Of a DNA stretch of 46,363 bases, positions 32,910-42,483 are shown piece after piece; the stretch's first letter is position 1; each line of letters starts with the position of its first letter. Source of the stretch: Clostridia bacterium (GTDB lineage Bacteria; Bacillota; Clostridia; Oscillospirales; Acutalibacteraceae); contig JAGAQV010000010.1 in NCBI GenBank assembly GCA_017622555.1, forward strand, positions 1 through 46,363, written 5' to 3'. The position numbers and the translations under genes are program-made. The notes below the pieces were generated by a model that was not told where the DNA came from, searched no databases, and saw only the letters and a program-made list of their open reading frames with translations.

Positions 32910-33047
32910 ATCTTAATAAAAGACATTATTAATTTCTTTGAAGAAAAATCCGCAAGCTTCAACACTAAAGAAACGTTGGAAGTAAATAAAATACTTGTAT
33001 CAGCAATTAAAGCTAAGTCTGACTTAGACGAGTGGATAGAAATTTAA
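32910..33047 (+). pseudogene. C-terminal remnant, possibly of a Gfo/Idh/MocA oxidoreductase
   Basis: A plus-strand reading frame of about 45 codons with no start, ending SLFNTKETLEV-like: SFNTKETLEVNKILVSAIKA, then DEWIEI and stop. That resembles the end of NAD-dependent sugar dehydrogenases of the Gfo/Idh/MocA family. It abuts the isomerase remnant head to head at about 32910, as after a deletion or inversion. The family assignment is tentative. Confidence 0.45.
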
Positions 33048-33063
33048 ATTAAAAAGACATAAT

Positions 33064-33105
33064 AAAAACACTCAGGTAACCCTTAAAGGTCACCTGAGTG
33101 TTTTT
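33064..33105. terminator. Bidirectional terminator
   Basis: AAAAACACTCAGGT (33064-33077) pairs perfectly with ACCTGAGTGTTTTT (33092-33105). It serves the glycosidase-like gene read leftward and the remnant read rightward. Confidence 0.9.
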
Positions 33106-33119
33106 ATATCAACAATATT

Positions 33120-34664
33120 TTATTTTGTAACAACCTGATAAGTCTTACCCGCAAATGCCGTAAAGGATTTATCTTTAACCTCAACATCGCCCTCGCTTAT
33201 CCACTTATCGCCCTCATAATGACCTTCAGTAACAGTTATGTCACTTGTGAAGGTAAACGAAGAGTCACGGGTTGCGAAGCCATAGAAATTGCCGTCAGCA
33301 GCCTTAAGCATAAAGCCCGCAGGACCATATTTCTTGCTTGTATCCTTATACGTCATATGAATTTTTTCATCGTCAAGGTTCTTTTTACCGCTAAAGTCGT
33401 TTTTACAATTATTATTAAAGCAAACCATCATCTTTTCTCTGTTGGTGGCAATAAGCTCATCCATAGCGAAAATGCTCTTGTTCATATTAACAATTTCCTT
33501 GTGGTCCACTTCTAAATGACCTGCGAACTGTCCCATAAGAAGATCAGCCGTGCCGTCACGGCTGCCGTAAACAGTGTCGCCAACCTTTTTATCATTCGTA
33601 TAGCTGTAATAACCGCCGTCGCCTTCACCATAGTTAACAAACTGATAATAACAGTAACCGTAACCATTCGCTATCGAATAAAGCGCTTGACCGGGTGTTA
33701 CCCATGAGGAAGGATTAAGTCCAATCCATACAGGGAAGTTACCTTCCTGCTCCAGCGACTTAAATCTAGGTGTTGTATCAGGCGCATAGATTGAATAGCC
33801 AACAAAATCAAGATTAGGAAGATCTACAAGATATTTTAAGCGTTCATCAAAGCTATATCCTTCGATTTCATCATTATAGCCTGCGCTCATAAGCACGGTA
33901 TAGGTCACCATCGAATATTTGCTGGTTTTTACAACCTCGGCCAATTTTTCCATATAATTTGCATAATTGACAAACTGGCTCATCCACTGGCCATAGCCAC
34001 CCTCGTTATTATTGGGCTCGTCACAAATTTGAAGCGCAACAGTGCGACGGTCCTTATCGTTTTCATAAAGCCAGTCGCAAATTAAGCGAAGAGCTTGGCT
34101 TTCTTCTTCAAAAAATATAGGCTGTGAAAAATCGGGTATTCTTTTGCCATCAGCAAAACCTGTACCCACAACGGGACGGCCGTAATCATCCATAAGGGAA
34201 GGGTATTTTTCATAATCTTTTTGCCATGACATATAACCGCCAAAGCCGCAAACGTTACTGCCAAACCAGTTAATAAGAACCTTTAAATCGTTCTTTTCGG
34301 CTTCTTTAAACTGCTTTGTAAACCAGGTTAAATCATACTTTTCACCATCATAAATTTTGCCCCAGTTAACATAAATAATAACGGTTTCAAAGCCGTTTTC
34401 CTTAATGAGTCGCATACCGTCAGCCAAAGCCTTATCGGCTGCAGAATCAAGATTAGTTACCAGATGATCATAGCGCAAATGCATTGCATTAAAGAAAAAC
34501 GGACTGCCTTTATGGTAAACAACCTGACGGCCGTTTATTTCCTTCATGGTCGATACAGTGACACCCTGCTTTTTGTTGGGTGTGGTGTCGTTATTACAGC
34601 CCACTATTGAAAATGTCATACACATAACAAGAATAAAAGCCAAAACCTTGATAGCTTTTTTCAC
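33120..34664 (-). CDS. Secreted lipoprotein, GH-A-clan glycosidase-like
   Basis: 514 residues starting at GTG 34664 after GGGAGATG. The lipoprotein signal has Cys23 (SIVGC). Residues about 45-390 look like a glycosidase TIM barrel: GSPFFFNAMHLRY, ETVIIYVNWGKIYDGEKYD and KVLINWFGSN, as in GH42/GH35-like proteins. Glu216 in QICDEPN is a candidate acid/base. At the expected nucleophile strand the sequence is VWIGLNPSSW with no glutamate, so activity is uncertain. A beta-rich C-terminal domain follows. It could be a binding or degraded-catalytic relative. Monocistronic. Confidence 0.7.
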   Translation of the reverse strand: MKKAIKVLAFILVMCMTFSIVGCNNDTTPNKKQGVTVSTMKEINGRQVVYHKGSPFFFNAMHLRYDHLVTNLDSAADKALADGMRLIKENGFETVIIYVNWGKIYDGEKYDLTWFTKQFKEAEKNDLKVLINWFGSNVCGFGGYMSWQKDYEKYPSLMDDYGRPVVGTGFADGKRIPDFSQPIFFEEESQALRLICDWLYENDKDRRTVALQICDEPNNNEGGYGQWMSQFVNYANYMEKLAEVVKTSKYSMVTYTVLMSAGYNDEIEGYSFDERLKYLVDLPNLDFVGYSIYAPDTTPRFKSLEQEGNFPVWIGLNPSSWVTPGQALYSIANGYGYCYYQFVNYGEGDGGYYSYTNDKKVGDTVYGSRDGTADLLMGQFAGHLEVDHKEIVNMNKSIFAMDELIATNREKMMVCFNNNCKNDFSGKKNLDDEKIHMTYKDTSKKYGPAGFMLKAADGNFYGFATRDSSFTFTSDITVTEGHYEGDKWISEGDVEVKDKSFTAFAGKTYQVVTK

Positions 34665-34783
34665 AAAAACATCTCCCTATAGTATAATATTTTTATATCA
34701 ACATAATAAAACATTACTTTTTAAAAGTCAACAACCCCATATCTTAAATGCCCGTTTTTTTACATAAATATGTAATTTTTTTA

Positions 34784-34811
34784 TATAAAAAAGCAGCCAA
34801 AAGGCTGCTTT
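34784..34811 (-). terminator. Terminator of rnpB
   Basis: AAAGCAGCC (34811-34803 on the minus strand) pairs with GGCTGCTTT (34798-34790) around TTTT, followed by TTTTATATAA. Confidence 0.85.
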
Positions 34812-34815
34812 AAAA

Positions 34816-35146
34816 TGAGTCGGTCTGTAAGCCGAGTTCTGTCGTGGACGGTTATCTATCTCGACGTGAAATTGCTCCCACGCTCTAGCCGTATTTCGTG
34901 GCACATCGGGCAAATGTATAGCCACACTTTACGTTGCTCCGAATAGGGTTTACAGGGCTTCGACGTTCCCGTGAAGCCGGTGAGCTCTTACCTCGCCTTT
35001 CCACCCTTACCGAAATAAATTTCGGCGGTATATCTCTGTTGCACTTTCCCTAAGGTCACCCTCGGCGGCCGTTAGCCGTTATTCTGCCCTGCGGGGCTCG
35101 GACTTTCCTCAGGCATTACTGCCCGCAACCGTCTAACCGACTCGCC
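34816..35146 (-). ncRNA. rnpB: RNase P RNA
   Basis: Read on the minus strand it has the universal blocks of bacterial type A RNase P RNA: GAGGAAAGTCCGAGC near the 5' end, AGGGTGACC-like P-helix, GTAAACCC, and ACAGAACTCGGCTTA at the 3' end pairing back to the P4 region. GCGAGTCGG at the 5' end pairs with CCGACTC at the 3' end as helix P1. It is the catalytic subunit that matures tRNA 5' ends. Confidence 0.95.
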
Positions 35147-35149
35147 TAC

Positions 35150-35178
35150 ATAATAACATAAAACTGCCCTTGTGTCAA
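35150..35178 (-). promoter_or_regulatory. Promoter of rnpB
   Basis: Minus strand: TTGACA at 35178-35173, a 17-base spacer and TATTAT at 35155-35150. The RNA starts a few bases downstream. Confidence 0.8.
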
Positions 35179-35221
35179 AACCTTTTTAAAGGAATAAAAT
35201 GTATTGATTGGAGGCATTTTT

Positions 35222-36268
35222 ATGCAAAAAAATACTGAAAAATACTTTTTGGCGGCAAATTCCTGCCGCGGCTTTATAAGTGAATTTGCAAGTAATTGTG
35301 ACAATGAATACCACACCTACATAATTAAAGGCGGACCAGGCACAGGGAAGTCATCATTTATGAAAAAAGTTGTTGAATATGCCATTGAGGAAGCCATTAT
35401 TTGTCCCTGTTCGTCCGACCCCGACAGCCTTGATGCCGTAATTTTTAAAAAAAGCAAAATTATGCTGCTCGACGGCACTGCGCCGCATACTGTCGACCCA
35501 AGATACCCTGCTGTTTGCGAAGAAATTTTAAACTTTGGCGAATTTTGGGACAGCGAAAAGCTTAAAAACAAAGAAGAAATTATTGAAATTACCGACCGCA
35601 ATAAAGCGCTTCACAAAACGGCATCAAGATATATTGTTGCGGCAGGTGAGCTGCTACAGGACAACTATAAAACTGCCGCCGCTTGCTGTAACTTAAAAAA
35701 ATGCAAAAGCTTTGCCGAAAAGCTTTGTCAAAAATATTTTACCGTAAACAAAAACAACCCAAAAGAAACCATTCGCTTCTTAAGTGGTATTACCCCAAAG
35801 GGATATATTTCATTCCCTGAAACCATTACTAAAAACAACACCGTAATAATTATAGAGGATGAATTTTTTGCCGTATCATCCTTTATTTTAAAGTACATTC
35901 GTGATAAATCAATCCAAAATGGTTATGAAATTATCACACTTAAAAACCCTTTTTTCCCCGAGCTTATTGACCACATTATAATTCCCGAATTATCATTATG
36001 CTTTGCAACCGAGAACCGATTTGTAAGCTTAAATTATGACACACGGCGCGTGCATTCCCGTCGGTTTTACAGCAATCACCTTTTACACCAAAGCAAAAAC
36101 CGCATTAAATTTAACCGCCGTGCAGCTGATGAATTACTGCAAAGCGCATATTTCACATTAAGTGAGGCCAAAAAGGTACATGATGAGCTTGAAAAGCATT
36201 ATATTAATGCAATGAATTTTGAAAAGCTTAATAATTTTACAGATATGTTTTGCAAAAAACACTTTTAA
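35222..36268 (+). CDS. P-loop ATPase of unknown role (PRK06851-like)
   Basis: Start taken at ATG 35222 (MQKNTEKYF), with TGGAGG seven bases upstream. 348 residues. The first half has Walker A GGPGTGKSS and an apparent Walker B-type IMLLDGTAPH; a second strand TVIIIEDEFF follows. This layout matches a Firmicutes family of paired nucleotide-binding domains of unknown function. It is upstream of, and probably co-transcribed with, the SDR gene (32-base gap). Confidence 0.75.
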   Translation: MQKNTEKYFLAANSCRGFISEFASNCDNEYHTYIIKGGPGTGKSSFMKKVVEYAIEEAIICPCSSDPDSLDAVIFKKSKIMLLDGTAPHTVDPRYPAVCEEILNFGEFWDSEKLKNKEEIIEITDRNKALHKTASRYIVAAGELLQDNYKTAAACCNLKKCKSFAEKLCQKYFTVNKNNPKETIRFLSGITPKGYISFPETITKNNTVIIIEDEFFAVSSFILKYIRDKSIQNGYEIITLKNPFFPELIDHIIIPELSLCFATENRFVSLNYDTRRVHSRRFYSNHLLHQSKNRIKFNRRAADELLQSAYFTLSEAKKVHDELEKHYINAMNFEKLNNFTDMFCKKHF

Positions 36269-36300
36269 ATGTTATACTAAAAGCAAAGGAAGTGTTAATT

Positions 36301-37059
36301 ATGAAAATTGCCGTTATTACAGGCGCATCTTCAGGTCTTGGTACCGAATATGCCAAGGCTGTTAACAAAATGCGACAGGACATTGATGAAATTTGGCTAA
36401 TAGCTCGCCGTGAAGATAAGCTAAAAGAGGTTGCAGCCCTTTTAAATAAAAAGGTGCGCACATTAAAATGCGATATTACAAACAAAGACTGCATTAACGA
36501 ATATGTGAGTCTTTTGAAAAGTGAAAACGCCGAGGTTAAATTACTTATAAACAACGCCGGTTTTGGCAAACTTGGCTATTTTTATGAAATATCGACCGAG
36601 GATAACGCAGGTATGATTCGCCTTAACTGTGAAGCGCTTACCGTTATGGCAAGTGTAACACTTCCCTTTATGAAGGAAAACAGCGAAATTATTAACACCT
36701 GTTCAATTGCATCCTTTGCGCCCAACAGCAGAATGGCGGTATATTCGTCAACCAAAGCATATGTTATGAGCTTTTCTCGTGCCTTAAGACAAGAACTTAA
36801 AGGCCGCAAAATTAACGTATTAAGTGTTTGTCCCGGCCCTATGGAAACTGAATTTTTATCCCTTGCGGGTATTGGTAAGGGCGACAGCAAAACCTTTGAT
36901 ACCCTACCCCGTGACAACGCACAAAAGGTGGCTGAGCATTCACTTAAAGCATCCCTTAAGAAAAAGGCTGTTTTTGCCGACCATATTTTTTATAAATTCT
37001 ACCGCTTTGCATCTAAGGTTTTACCCACAAGCATAGTTATGAAAATAGCGAAGACATAA
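36301..37059 (+). CDS. Short-chain dehydrogenase/reductase
   Basis: Start taken at ATG 36301 (MKIAVITG) after AAAGGAAG; the frame also extends upstream without a ribosome-binding site. 252 residues with the cofactor motif TGASSGLG, the NNAG signature, catalytic Ser (NTCSIAS) and YxxxK (YSSTK). Substrate unknown; the pattern PGPMETEF is common in general SDRs. Terminated by the hairpin at 37062-37087. Confidence 0.9.
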   Translation: MKIAVITGASSGLGTEYAKAVNKMRQDIDEIWLIARREDKLKEVAALLNKKVRTLKCDITNKDCINEYVSLLKSENAEVKLLINNAGFGKLGYFYEISTEDNAGMIRLNCEALTVMASVTLPFMKENSEIINTCSIASFAPNSRMAVYSSTKAYVMSFSRALRQELKGRKINVLSVCPGPMETEFLSLAGIGKGDSKTFDTLPRDNAQKVAEHSLKASLKKKAVFADHIFYKFYRFASKVLPTSIVMKIAKT

Positions 37060-37061
37060 AC

Positions 37062-37087
37062 AAAACGCACCCTGTTGGGTGCGTTTT
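37062..37087. terminator. Bidirectional terminator
   Basis: AAAACGCACCC (37062-37072) pairs with GGGTGCGTTTT (37077-37087), placed between the convergent SDR and DUF2344 genes. Confidence 0.92.
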
Positions 37088-37090
37088 TTA

Positions 37091-37726
37091 TTATGCAAAC
37101 TGATTTAAATTTTTATCATAAATCATTGTGCGGGTAACATCGTAAAAATCGGGCTTTGTGCCGCAAAAATCATAAAACGCAGTCATTACAAGCGACGGGT
37201 TTAAATTGTTTTCGTTGCCCGCAGTTAAAATTAAGGTGAGTTCATTACCATTAAGCTCTGCCTTTTTAATGAGAGGTGCTATATCAATATCCTTAATGCC
37301 GCCCTTTTTGGTTTTCTTTTTAGTAATTATTGACTGCTGTGCAAAAAAGTCATTAACCATTTTGGCGTCAATACAGTCAAAAGAAAGGTTGAATTCGGCA
37401 AAGGCAATTTCCTTTGTGTGCATAACACTTTCACTTGCTTTTACAAAGTGTATATCGGGTGTGGAAACGGCATTTAAATCATCCACCAATTTTTCAAGCG
37501 AATATCCGTCATCAGTAATTTTAATGTCCACAACCTCGTAAAGACCAACATAGCCGAGAGAAAGTGGCACAGCAAAGTTCATATAAGCGTGTTGGTTAAA
37601 GCCTTCGGTAAACCAAACAGGAATTTTTGATTTTGCAATAAGGCGAGACATAAAACGGTTCATATCAAGGTGAGAAACAAACTTCATTCTACCCTTTTTC
37701 TCGTAAAAAATTCTAACGTTTCTCAA
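37091..37726 (-). CDS. DUF2344/TIGR03936-family protein
   Basis: Start placed at TTG 37726 (MRNVRIFYEKKG), with GGGGAGG eight bases upstream inside the preceding gene; the frame continues further without support. 211 residues with the family hallmark RIFYEKKGRMKFVSHLDMNR, then FTEGFNQHAYMNFAVPLSLGY. These proteins always accompany or are fused to radical SAM proteins of the TIGR03960 type, as here, and are thought to act with them in an RNA or ribosome-related reaction. The role is not known in detail. Confidence 0.85.
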   Translation of the reverse strand: MRNVRIFYEKKGRMKFVSHLDMNRFMSRLIAKSKIPVWFTEGFNQHAYMNFAVPLSLGYVGLYEVVDIKITDDGYSLEKLVDDLNAVSTPDIHFVKASESVMHTKEIAFAEFNLSFDCIDAKMVNDFFAQQSIITKKKTKKGGIKDIDIAPLIKKAELNGNELTLILTAGNENNLNPSLVMTAFYDFCGTKPDFYDVTRTMIYDKNLNQFA

Positions 37727-39557
37727 AGCAGACACCCTCCCCATAGCAATTTGCCCCACAAGCCGAGCATTTTTCACGGCAGTTGGGTGTGGTTTTTTCG
37801 TTTAGCGCTGTCTTGTGCTCACGCACTAAAAAGCCCTTTGAAACGGCATAATCAAGGTGGTCCCAAGGGTTAATTTCATCATAAGCACGAAGCCTTTGCG
37901 AATAAAAATCGGGGTCGAGGTTACACTCATTAAACGCTTCGTTCCATTTTTCTAAATCAAAGCATTCGCTCCAGCTGTCAAACTTACAGCCTTTTTTAAA
38001 GGCGGCCTCAAGCACAGCGCCTAAACGGCGGTCACCTCGCGCAAAGGCGCCCTCTAAAAAGCTTGTTGAAGAATCGTGCATGCTTAAATCAATTTTGCGG
38101 GTAGTAATGCAGGATTTTAAAAATGCCTGCTTTCTTTCCATTTCTTCTTTACTGATTTGCGGCTCAAACTGAAAGGGTGTAAAAGGCTTTGGCACAAAAA
38201 CTGCAACACTTAAGGATACCGAAACCGACTTGCCCTTAGGTCTATTTGGCATCGCGTAATACATATCCACAATTTTTTGGCCTAAATCGGCAATACCCTT
38301 TAAGTCCTCATCCGTTTCAGTGGGAAGCCCCATCATGAAGTAAAGCTTAACCGATGTGTGTCCGCCCGCAAAAGCAATTTTGCAGGTGGATAAAATTTCC
38401 TCTTCGGTAACGTTTTTATTTATAACGTCACGAAGGCGCTGTGTACCTGCTTCCGGCGCAAAGGTTAAACCGCTTTTACGAATATGACTGATTTTTTCCA
38501 AAAGTTCTTCCGAAAAATTATCAATTCTAAGGGATGGCAAGGCTAGACTTATATGGTTTTGCTGTGTCCAATCAAGCATTTCGTTTAAAAGTGGCTCTAA
38601 TTCGGTATAGTCACTACTGCTGAGGGAAGAAATTGAAATTTCATCATAACCCGTATTCTCGCAAAGGCATTTTGCCTGACGGTTTATAACCTCAGCCGAT
38701 TTTTCACGCACGGGGCGATAAATAAAGCCCGCCTGACAAAAACGACAGCCACGAATGCAACCACGGAAAATTTCCTGCACGGCACGGTCATGCACAATTT
38801 GAATAAATGGCACAACAAAATTTTCGGGGTAATGACAAGTGTTTAAATCCTTAATAATGCGCTTTTTAATTACTGTAGGGGCATTACCCTTAGGTGTAAC
38901 AGCCTTAACAGTTCCGTCATCGTTATAAGTAACGTCATAAAGCGAGGGTACGTAAACACCTTCAATTTGTGCTGCTTCACGCAAAAATTCAGTCTTAGTG
39001 CTGCCAAGTGCCTTGTGCTTTTTATAAAGGTCAATAACCTCTAGATCAACCTCTTCACCTTCGCCTAAAAAGAAAATGTCAATAAAATCAGCCAAGGGCT
39101 CGGCATTGCAAACACAGGGGCCCCCCGCAACCACCAAGGGCGATAAATCCTTACGGTCGGCGCTTTTTAGGGGCACATTCGCTAAATCGAGCATATTAAG
39201 CACGTTTGTGTAAGACATTTCGTACTGAAGCGTAAAACCGATAAAATCAAAATCTTTAATCGGGTCACGGCTTTCAAGGGCGAAAAGCGGAATATTATAT
39301 TCACGCATAACCTCTTCAAAATCAAGCCAAGGGGCAAAAACACGTTCGCACCAAATATCTTCCCTTGCATTAAACTGCGAATATAAAATTTTCATACCCA
39401 GGTGCGACATGCCAATTTCATAAGTATCGGGAAAGCAAAATGCAAAGCGAATGTCGACCTTATTTTTATCCTTAATGACGCTGTTTATTTCACCGCCCGA
39501 ATATCTACCGGGCTTTTGAACGGTTAATAATAGTCTTTCAAATTCCTTATTATTCAT
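37713..39557 (-). CDS. TIGR03960-family B12-domain-like radical SAM protein
   Basis: 614 residues. An N-terminal B12-binding-like region (about 30-190; ICPDTYEIGMSHLG-type motif, VVAGGPCVCNAEP) is followed by the radical SAM domain with cluster motif CIRGCRFC (near 262-269). The C-terminus has a cysteine-rich tail (NCREKCSACG...CYGEGVC), perhaps another iron-sulfur or zinc site. Overlaps the downstream DUF2344 gene by 14 bases. Start ATG 39557 has GGAG. The substrate is unknown. Confidence 0.9.
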   Translation of the reverse strand: MNNKEFERLLLTVQKPGRYSGGEINSVIKDKNKVDIRFAFCFPDTYEIGMSHLGMKILYSQFNAREDIWCERVFAPWLDFEEVMREYNIPLFALESRDPIKDFDFIGFTLQYEMSYTNVLNMLDLANVPLKSADRKDLSPLVVAGGPCVCNAEPLADFIDIFFLGEGEEVDLEVIDLYKKHKALGSTKTEFLREAAQIEGVYVPSLYDVTYNDDGTVKAVTPKGNAPTVIKKRIIKDLNTCHYPENFVVPFIQIVHDRAVQEIFRGCIRGCRFCQAGFIYRPVREKSAEVINRQAKCLCENTGYDEISISSLSSSDYTELEPLLNEMLDWTQQNHISLALPSLRIDNFSEELLEKISHIRKSGLTFAPEAGTQRLRDVINKNVTEEEILSTCKIAFAGGHTSVKLYFMMGLPTETDEDLKGIADLGQKIVDMYYAMPNRPKGKSVSVSLSVAVFVPKPFTPFQFEPQISKEEMERKQAFLKSCITTRKIDLSMHDSSTSFLEGAFARGDRRLGAVLEAAFKKGCKFDSWSECFDLEKWNEAFNECNLDPDFYSQRLRAYDEINPWDHLDYAVSKGFLVREHKTALNEKTTPNCREKCSACGANCYGEGVCFEKR

Positions 39558-39615
39558 TAAATCTACTCCAATAGGTTATTAAACTTATGATACAATAATT
39601 TTCCTTTTCTTTCAA

Positions 39616-40209
39616 CTAAAATTTCATTAAACCCATAACCAAAAGATAAATTCCCACAATAAAAAACGAAATATTGAATTTATGGCGAAAAGCTAAGGTT
39701 ACAGCCACAAAAATTACCGCTACCGCCAAAATCAAAGTAACTAACCGCATAATTAGTGCGGCTTTGGCCTCGCCCCAAAATTTACAAATTAAGGTATATA
39801 AAATTGTTCCGCCGTCAAGCCCCCTTACAGGCAATAAATTAAAGCCCCCTATTATTAAATTCAAAAGCGAGTAATAAAGCACGGTTAAATTTCCAAAAGC
39901 GGCATAGTTAAAATAAAGACAGGCTGAAAGTGTTAAATTTGCCACAGGACCTGCCGCCGCAATTAAAATATCGTTTTTAGGTGAAAAAGAAAATTTTTGG
40001 TTTATTTGAACACTTGCAGGTATCAGCCTAATGGACAATGGGGCCGAGTCCTGTACCCACATAACAAATAAATGCGCCGCTTCGTGCACTATAACTGCAA
40101 AAAGGGTTGGAAGCATATAGCCTGTACGGTCAGTTGCAAGCATTAAGGTTATTGCCGCCATAAAGAAAAAGGAAACATATATTTTAGTGCCTAAAAAACT
40201 AAATTTCAC
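39616..40209 (-). CDS. SpoIVFB-like site-2 protease (M50 family)
   Basis: 197 residues starting at GTG 40209, overlapping the stop of the small upstream gene (GTGA). Membrane metalloprotease motifs: HEAAH (VIVHEAAHLF) and NLLPVRGLDGG, several TM helices between and after them. SpoIVFB cleaves the pro-sequence of sigma-K in the mother cell. A general M50 role is possible, but the split sigK in the same window makes a sporulation function attractive. Confidence 0.82.
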   Translation of the reverse strand: MKFSFLGTKIYVSFFFMAAITLMLATDRTGYMLPTLFAVIVHEAAHLFVMWVQDSAPLSIRLIPASVQINQKFSFSPKNDILIAAAGPVANLTLSACLYFNYAAFGNLTVLYYSLLNLIIGGFNLLPVRGLDGGTILYTLICKFWGEAKAALIMRLVTLILAVAVIFVAVTLAFRHKFNISFFIVGIYLLVMGLMKF

Positions 40210-40382
40210 TCTATCACCTCGTAAATATTGGTGTCGGTCATTACATTTTCGCTATACCAATTAAAAAACTGCTTATATGTTTTGCTAAAGCCGAATTTTA
40301 AAATCAAAACACTTGCAAGAACAATAAAAACCGTTATGCCTTGAATTATTATCACCTTTATAAAGCAATCCCAAAATTTCAA
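40206..40382 (-). CDS. Small single-TM protein coupled to the SpoIVFB-like protease
   Basis: 58 codons starting at TTG 40382, with AAGGTGA seven bases upstream. Begins MKFWDCFIKV, one hydrophobic helix (about 9-28), then a polar tail ending YEVIE. The stop overlaps the protease start (GTGA), so translation is coupled. In Bacillus the equivalent position holds spoIVFA, which is far larger and has a peptidase-like domain; this could be a minimal SpoIVFA-type partner. No sequence match to SpoIVFA can be claimed. Confidence 0.6.
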   Translation of the reverse strand: MKFWDCFIKVIIIQGITVFIVLASVLILKFGFSKTYKQFFNWYSENVMTDTNIYEVIE

Positions 40383-40455
40383 TTAAATCACCTTGTGGAA
40401 ATTGTTTTTGTGTGTTATACTCTTAATAAAGTATAGAAAGCTAAGGGGGGATATT

Positions 40456-42321
40456 ATGCCTTTTTTACCTATAACCGTTAAAGAAATGAACCAGCGTGGT
40501 TGGAGTCAGGCCGATTTTATAATTGTAACGGGTGACGCTTACGTTGACCACCCATCCTTTGGCACGGCTATAATTTCACGTGTGCTTGAAAATGCTGGGT
40601 ACAAGGTGTGTATTATTCCCCAACCAAGAAGTGAAAGTGATTATAAACGCTTTGGCGCACCGCGCCTTGCCTTTTTAGTAAACGGCGGTAATATTGATTC
40701 AATGGTAGCACATTACACAGCCGCCAAAAAGCGCCGCAGTGATGACGCTTACACCCCAGGCGGTAAGGCTGGCGCACGACCCGACCGTACAACAATTGTT
40801 TATTGCAAGAAATTGCGTGAACTTTTTGGCGATATTCCCATTGCTATTGGCGGTGTTGAGGCTTCCCTTCGCCGTTTTGCCCATTACGATTATTGGGACG
40901 ATGCTGTCCGCCCCTCAATTTTGATTGACAGCGGTGCTGATTTGCTTATGTACGGTATGGGTGAAAAGCATATTGTTGAAATTGCAAACCGACTGAATAA
41001 CGGTGAAAGCATATCAACCCTTACCGATATTTTAGGCACCTGCTATTCGATAAAAGCAAGTGATTTTACACACATTTCGGGCAGTCGCGAATGCCCAAGC
41101 TTTGAAGCGGTAAAGGAAAATACCGAAAACGGTAAAAAGCAGTATGCAATAAGCTGTAAAATTCAGCAGGATGAAATGGATGCTGTTAGGGGCAAAACCC
41201 TCATTCAAAAGCACGGCGACACACTGATTATTCAAAACCCACCTATGCCCCCTTTAAATGAAGCCGAAATGGACAAGGTTTATTCCCTGCCCTTTATGCG
41301 TAACTACCACCCGTCTTACGAAAGCCAAGGCGGTGTAGATGCTATTAAAGAGGTTAAGTTTTCTATAATTCACAACCGTGGCTGCTTTGGCAACTGTAAC
41401 TTTTGCTCGCTTGCCTTTCATCAAGGCAGGGTTGTAACCTCAAGAAGTCACGAATCTGTTATAAAAGAAGCTAAAGAAATCACACAAATGAGTGATTTTA
41501 AGGGATATATTCACGACGTGGGCGGTCCTACCGCCAATTTTAGAAAGCCCGCCTGCAAGGGTCAGCTCAAAAAAGGTGCGTGTGCTGACAAAAAATGTCT
41601 TGCCCCCACAATGTGCCCTGCGGTTGAGGTTGACCACAGCGATTATTTAAAGCTTTTACGTGAGCTTAGGGCTTTACCAAAGGTTAAAAAGGTGTTTATT
41701 CGTTCAGGCATTCGTTTTGACTATTTGATAGCCGACAAGAATGAAGAATTTTTTAAAGAGCTTATAAACCACCACGTAAGCGGACAGCTTAAGGTTGCGC
41801 CCGAGCATTGCTCAAACAATGTTTTAAAATATATGGGCAAACCACCAATTGAGGTTTACAACCGCTTTGAAAAACGCTTTTATGAGCTTACAAAATCTGC
41901 AAATAAAAAGCAGTATTTGGTGCCATATTTAATGTCGTCCCACCCAGGAAGCACAATGAAAGATGCTATTGAGCTTGCGGTATTTTTAAAGCGCAACAAT
42001 ATGCACCCCGAACAAGTGCAGGACTATTACCCCACCCCAGGTACAATTTCAACCTGTATGTTCTACACAGGCATTGACCCCAACACAATGAAGCCCGTTT
42101 ACGTGCCGAAAACCGCAAAGGAAAAGGCTGAGCAGCGTGCTTTACTGCAGTACTTCAAGCCTGAAAACCGTCAGCTTGTGCTGTCAGCCCTTAAAAAAGC
42201 GGGTAGATACGACCTTATAGGTACGGGTAAAAACTGCCTTATTGCACCCGATAGAAACGATAAAACGGTTAAGCCTCAAAAGAAGAGAACCATTCGCAAC
42301 ATTCATAAAAAGAAGAAATAA
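40456..42321 (+). CDS. YgiQ-family radical SAM protein
   Basis: Start taken at ATG 40456 ([11 protein letters not shown]), with AAGGGGGG upstream; the frame opens earlier without a ribosome-binding site. 621 residues. The N-terminal half resembles the YgiQ family domain ([26 protein letters not shown]), followed by a radical SAM core with cluster motif CFGNCNFC. Cysteine-rich stretches [15 protein letters not shown] follow. Basic tail [16 protein letters not shown]. The reaction is unknown. Confidence 0.92.
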   Translation: MPFLPITVKEMNQRGWSQADFIIVTGDAYVDHPSFGTAIISRVLENAGYKVCIIPQPRSESDYKRFGAPRLAFLVNGGNIDSMVAHYTAAKKRRSDDAYTPGGKAGARPDRTTIVYCKKLRELFGDIPIAIGGVEASLRRFAHYDYWDDAVRPSILIDSGADLLMYGMGEKHIVEIANRLNNGESISTLTDILGTCYSIKASDFTHISGSRECPSFEAVKENTENGKKQYAISCKIQQDEMDAVRGKTLIQKHGDTLIIQNPPMPPLNEAEMDKVYSLPFMRNYHPSYESQGGVDAIKEVKFSIIHNRGCFGNCNFCSLAFHQGRVVTSRSHESVIKEAKEITQMSDFKGYIHDVGGPTANFRKPACKGQLKKGACADKKCLAPTMCPAVEVDHSDYLKLLRELRALPKVKKVFIRSGIRFDYLIADKNEEFFKELINHHVSGQLKVAPEHCSNNVLKYMGKPPIEVYNRFEKRFYELTKSANKKQYLVPYLMSSHPGSTMKDAIELAVFLKRNNMHPEQVQDYYPTPGTISTCMFYTGIDPNTMKPVYVPKTAKEKAEQRALLQYFKPENRQLVLSALKKAGRYDLIGTGKNCLIAPDRNDKTVKPQKKRTIRNIHKKKK

Positions 42322-42410
42322 AATAGGGTTTATCACTTACGCGATGAAATAATAAACTAGAAAAAACAGATTTATATGTCGTGCCGCAAGTACACATTTT
42401 TCATTCTTTT
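42321..42410. repeat. Dispersed non-coding repeat, copy 1
   Basis: Shares GGGTTTATC, GCGATGAAATAATAAA and ACAGATTTATAT-TCGTGCCG-AG-ACACATTTTT with the right-edge sequence 46207-46363, in the same order and orientation, but lacks the middle hairpin. It lies just after the YgiQ gene. Confidence 0.65.
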
Positions 42411-42450
42411 TGATATTAGCTTAATAAACTGTAATTTGAAAATTTTAACA

Positions 42451-42483
42451 AAAAAGTCTGCAGTACCTCTGCAGACTTTTTTT
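42451..42483. terminator. Bidirectional terminator
   Basis: AAAAAGTCTGCAG (42451-42463) pairs with CTGCAGACTTTTT (42469-42481), between the convergent YgiQ and MFS genes. Confidence 0.9.

Noticed and set aside
34728-34925. A 65-codon ORF on the minus strand near 34.8 kb
   Set aside because: Its first half lies within the RNase P RNA 3' end and the rest in its terminator; no ribosome-binding site.
37205-42000. Numerous 60-110 codon ORFs opposite the radical SAM, SDR and P-loop genes
   Set aside because: They lie antisense to well-supported genes, lack ribosome-binding sites and have no recognisable domains.
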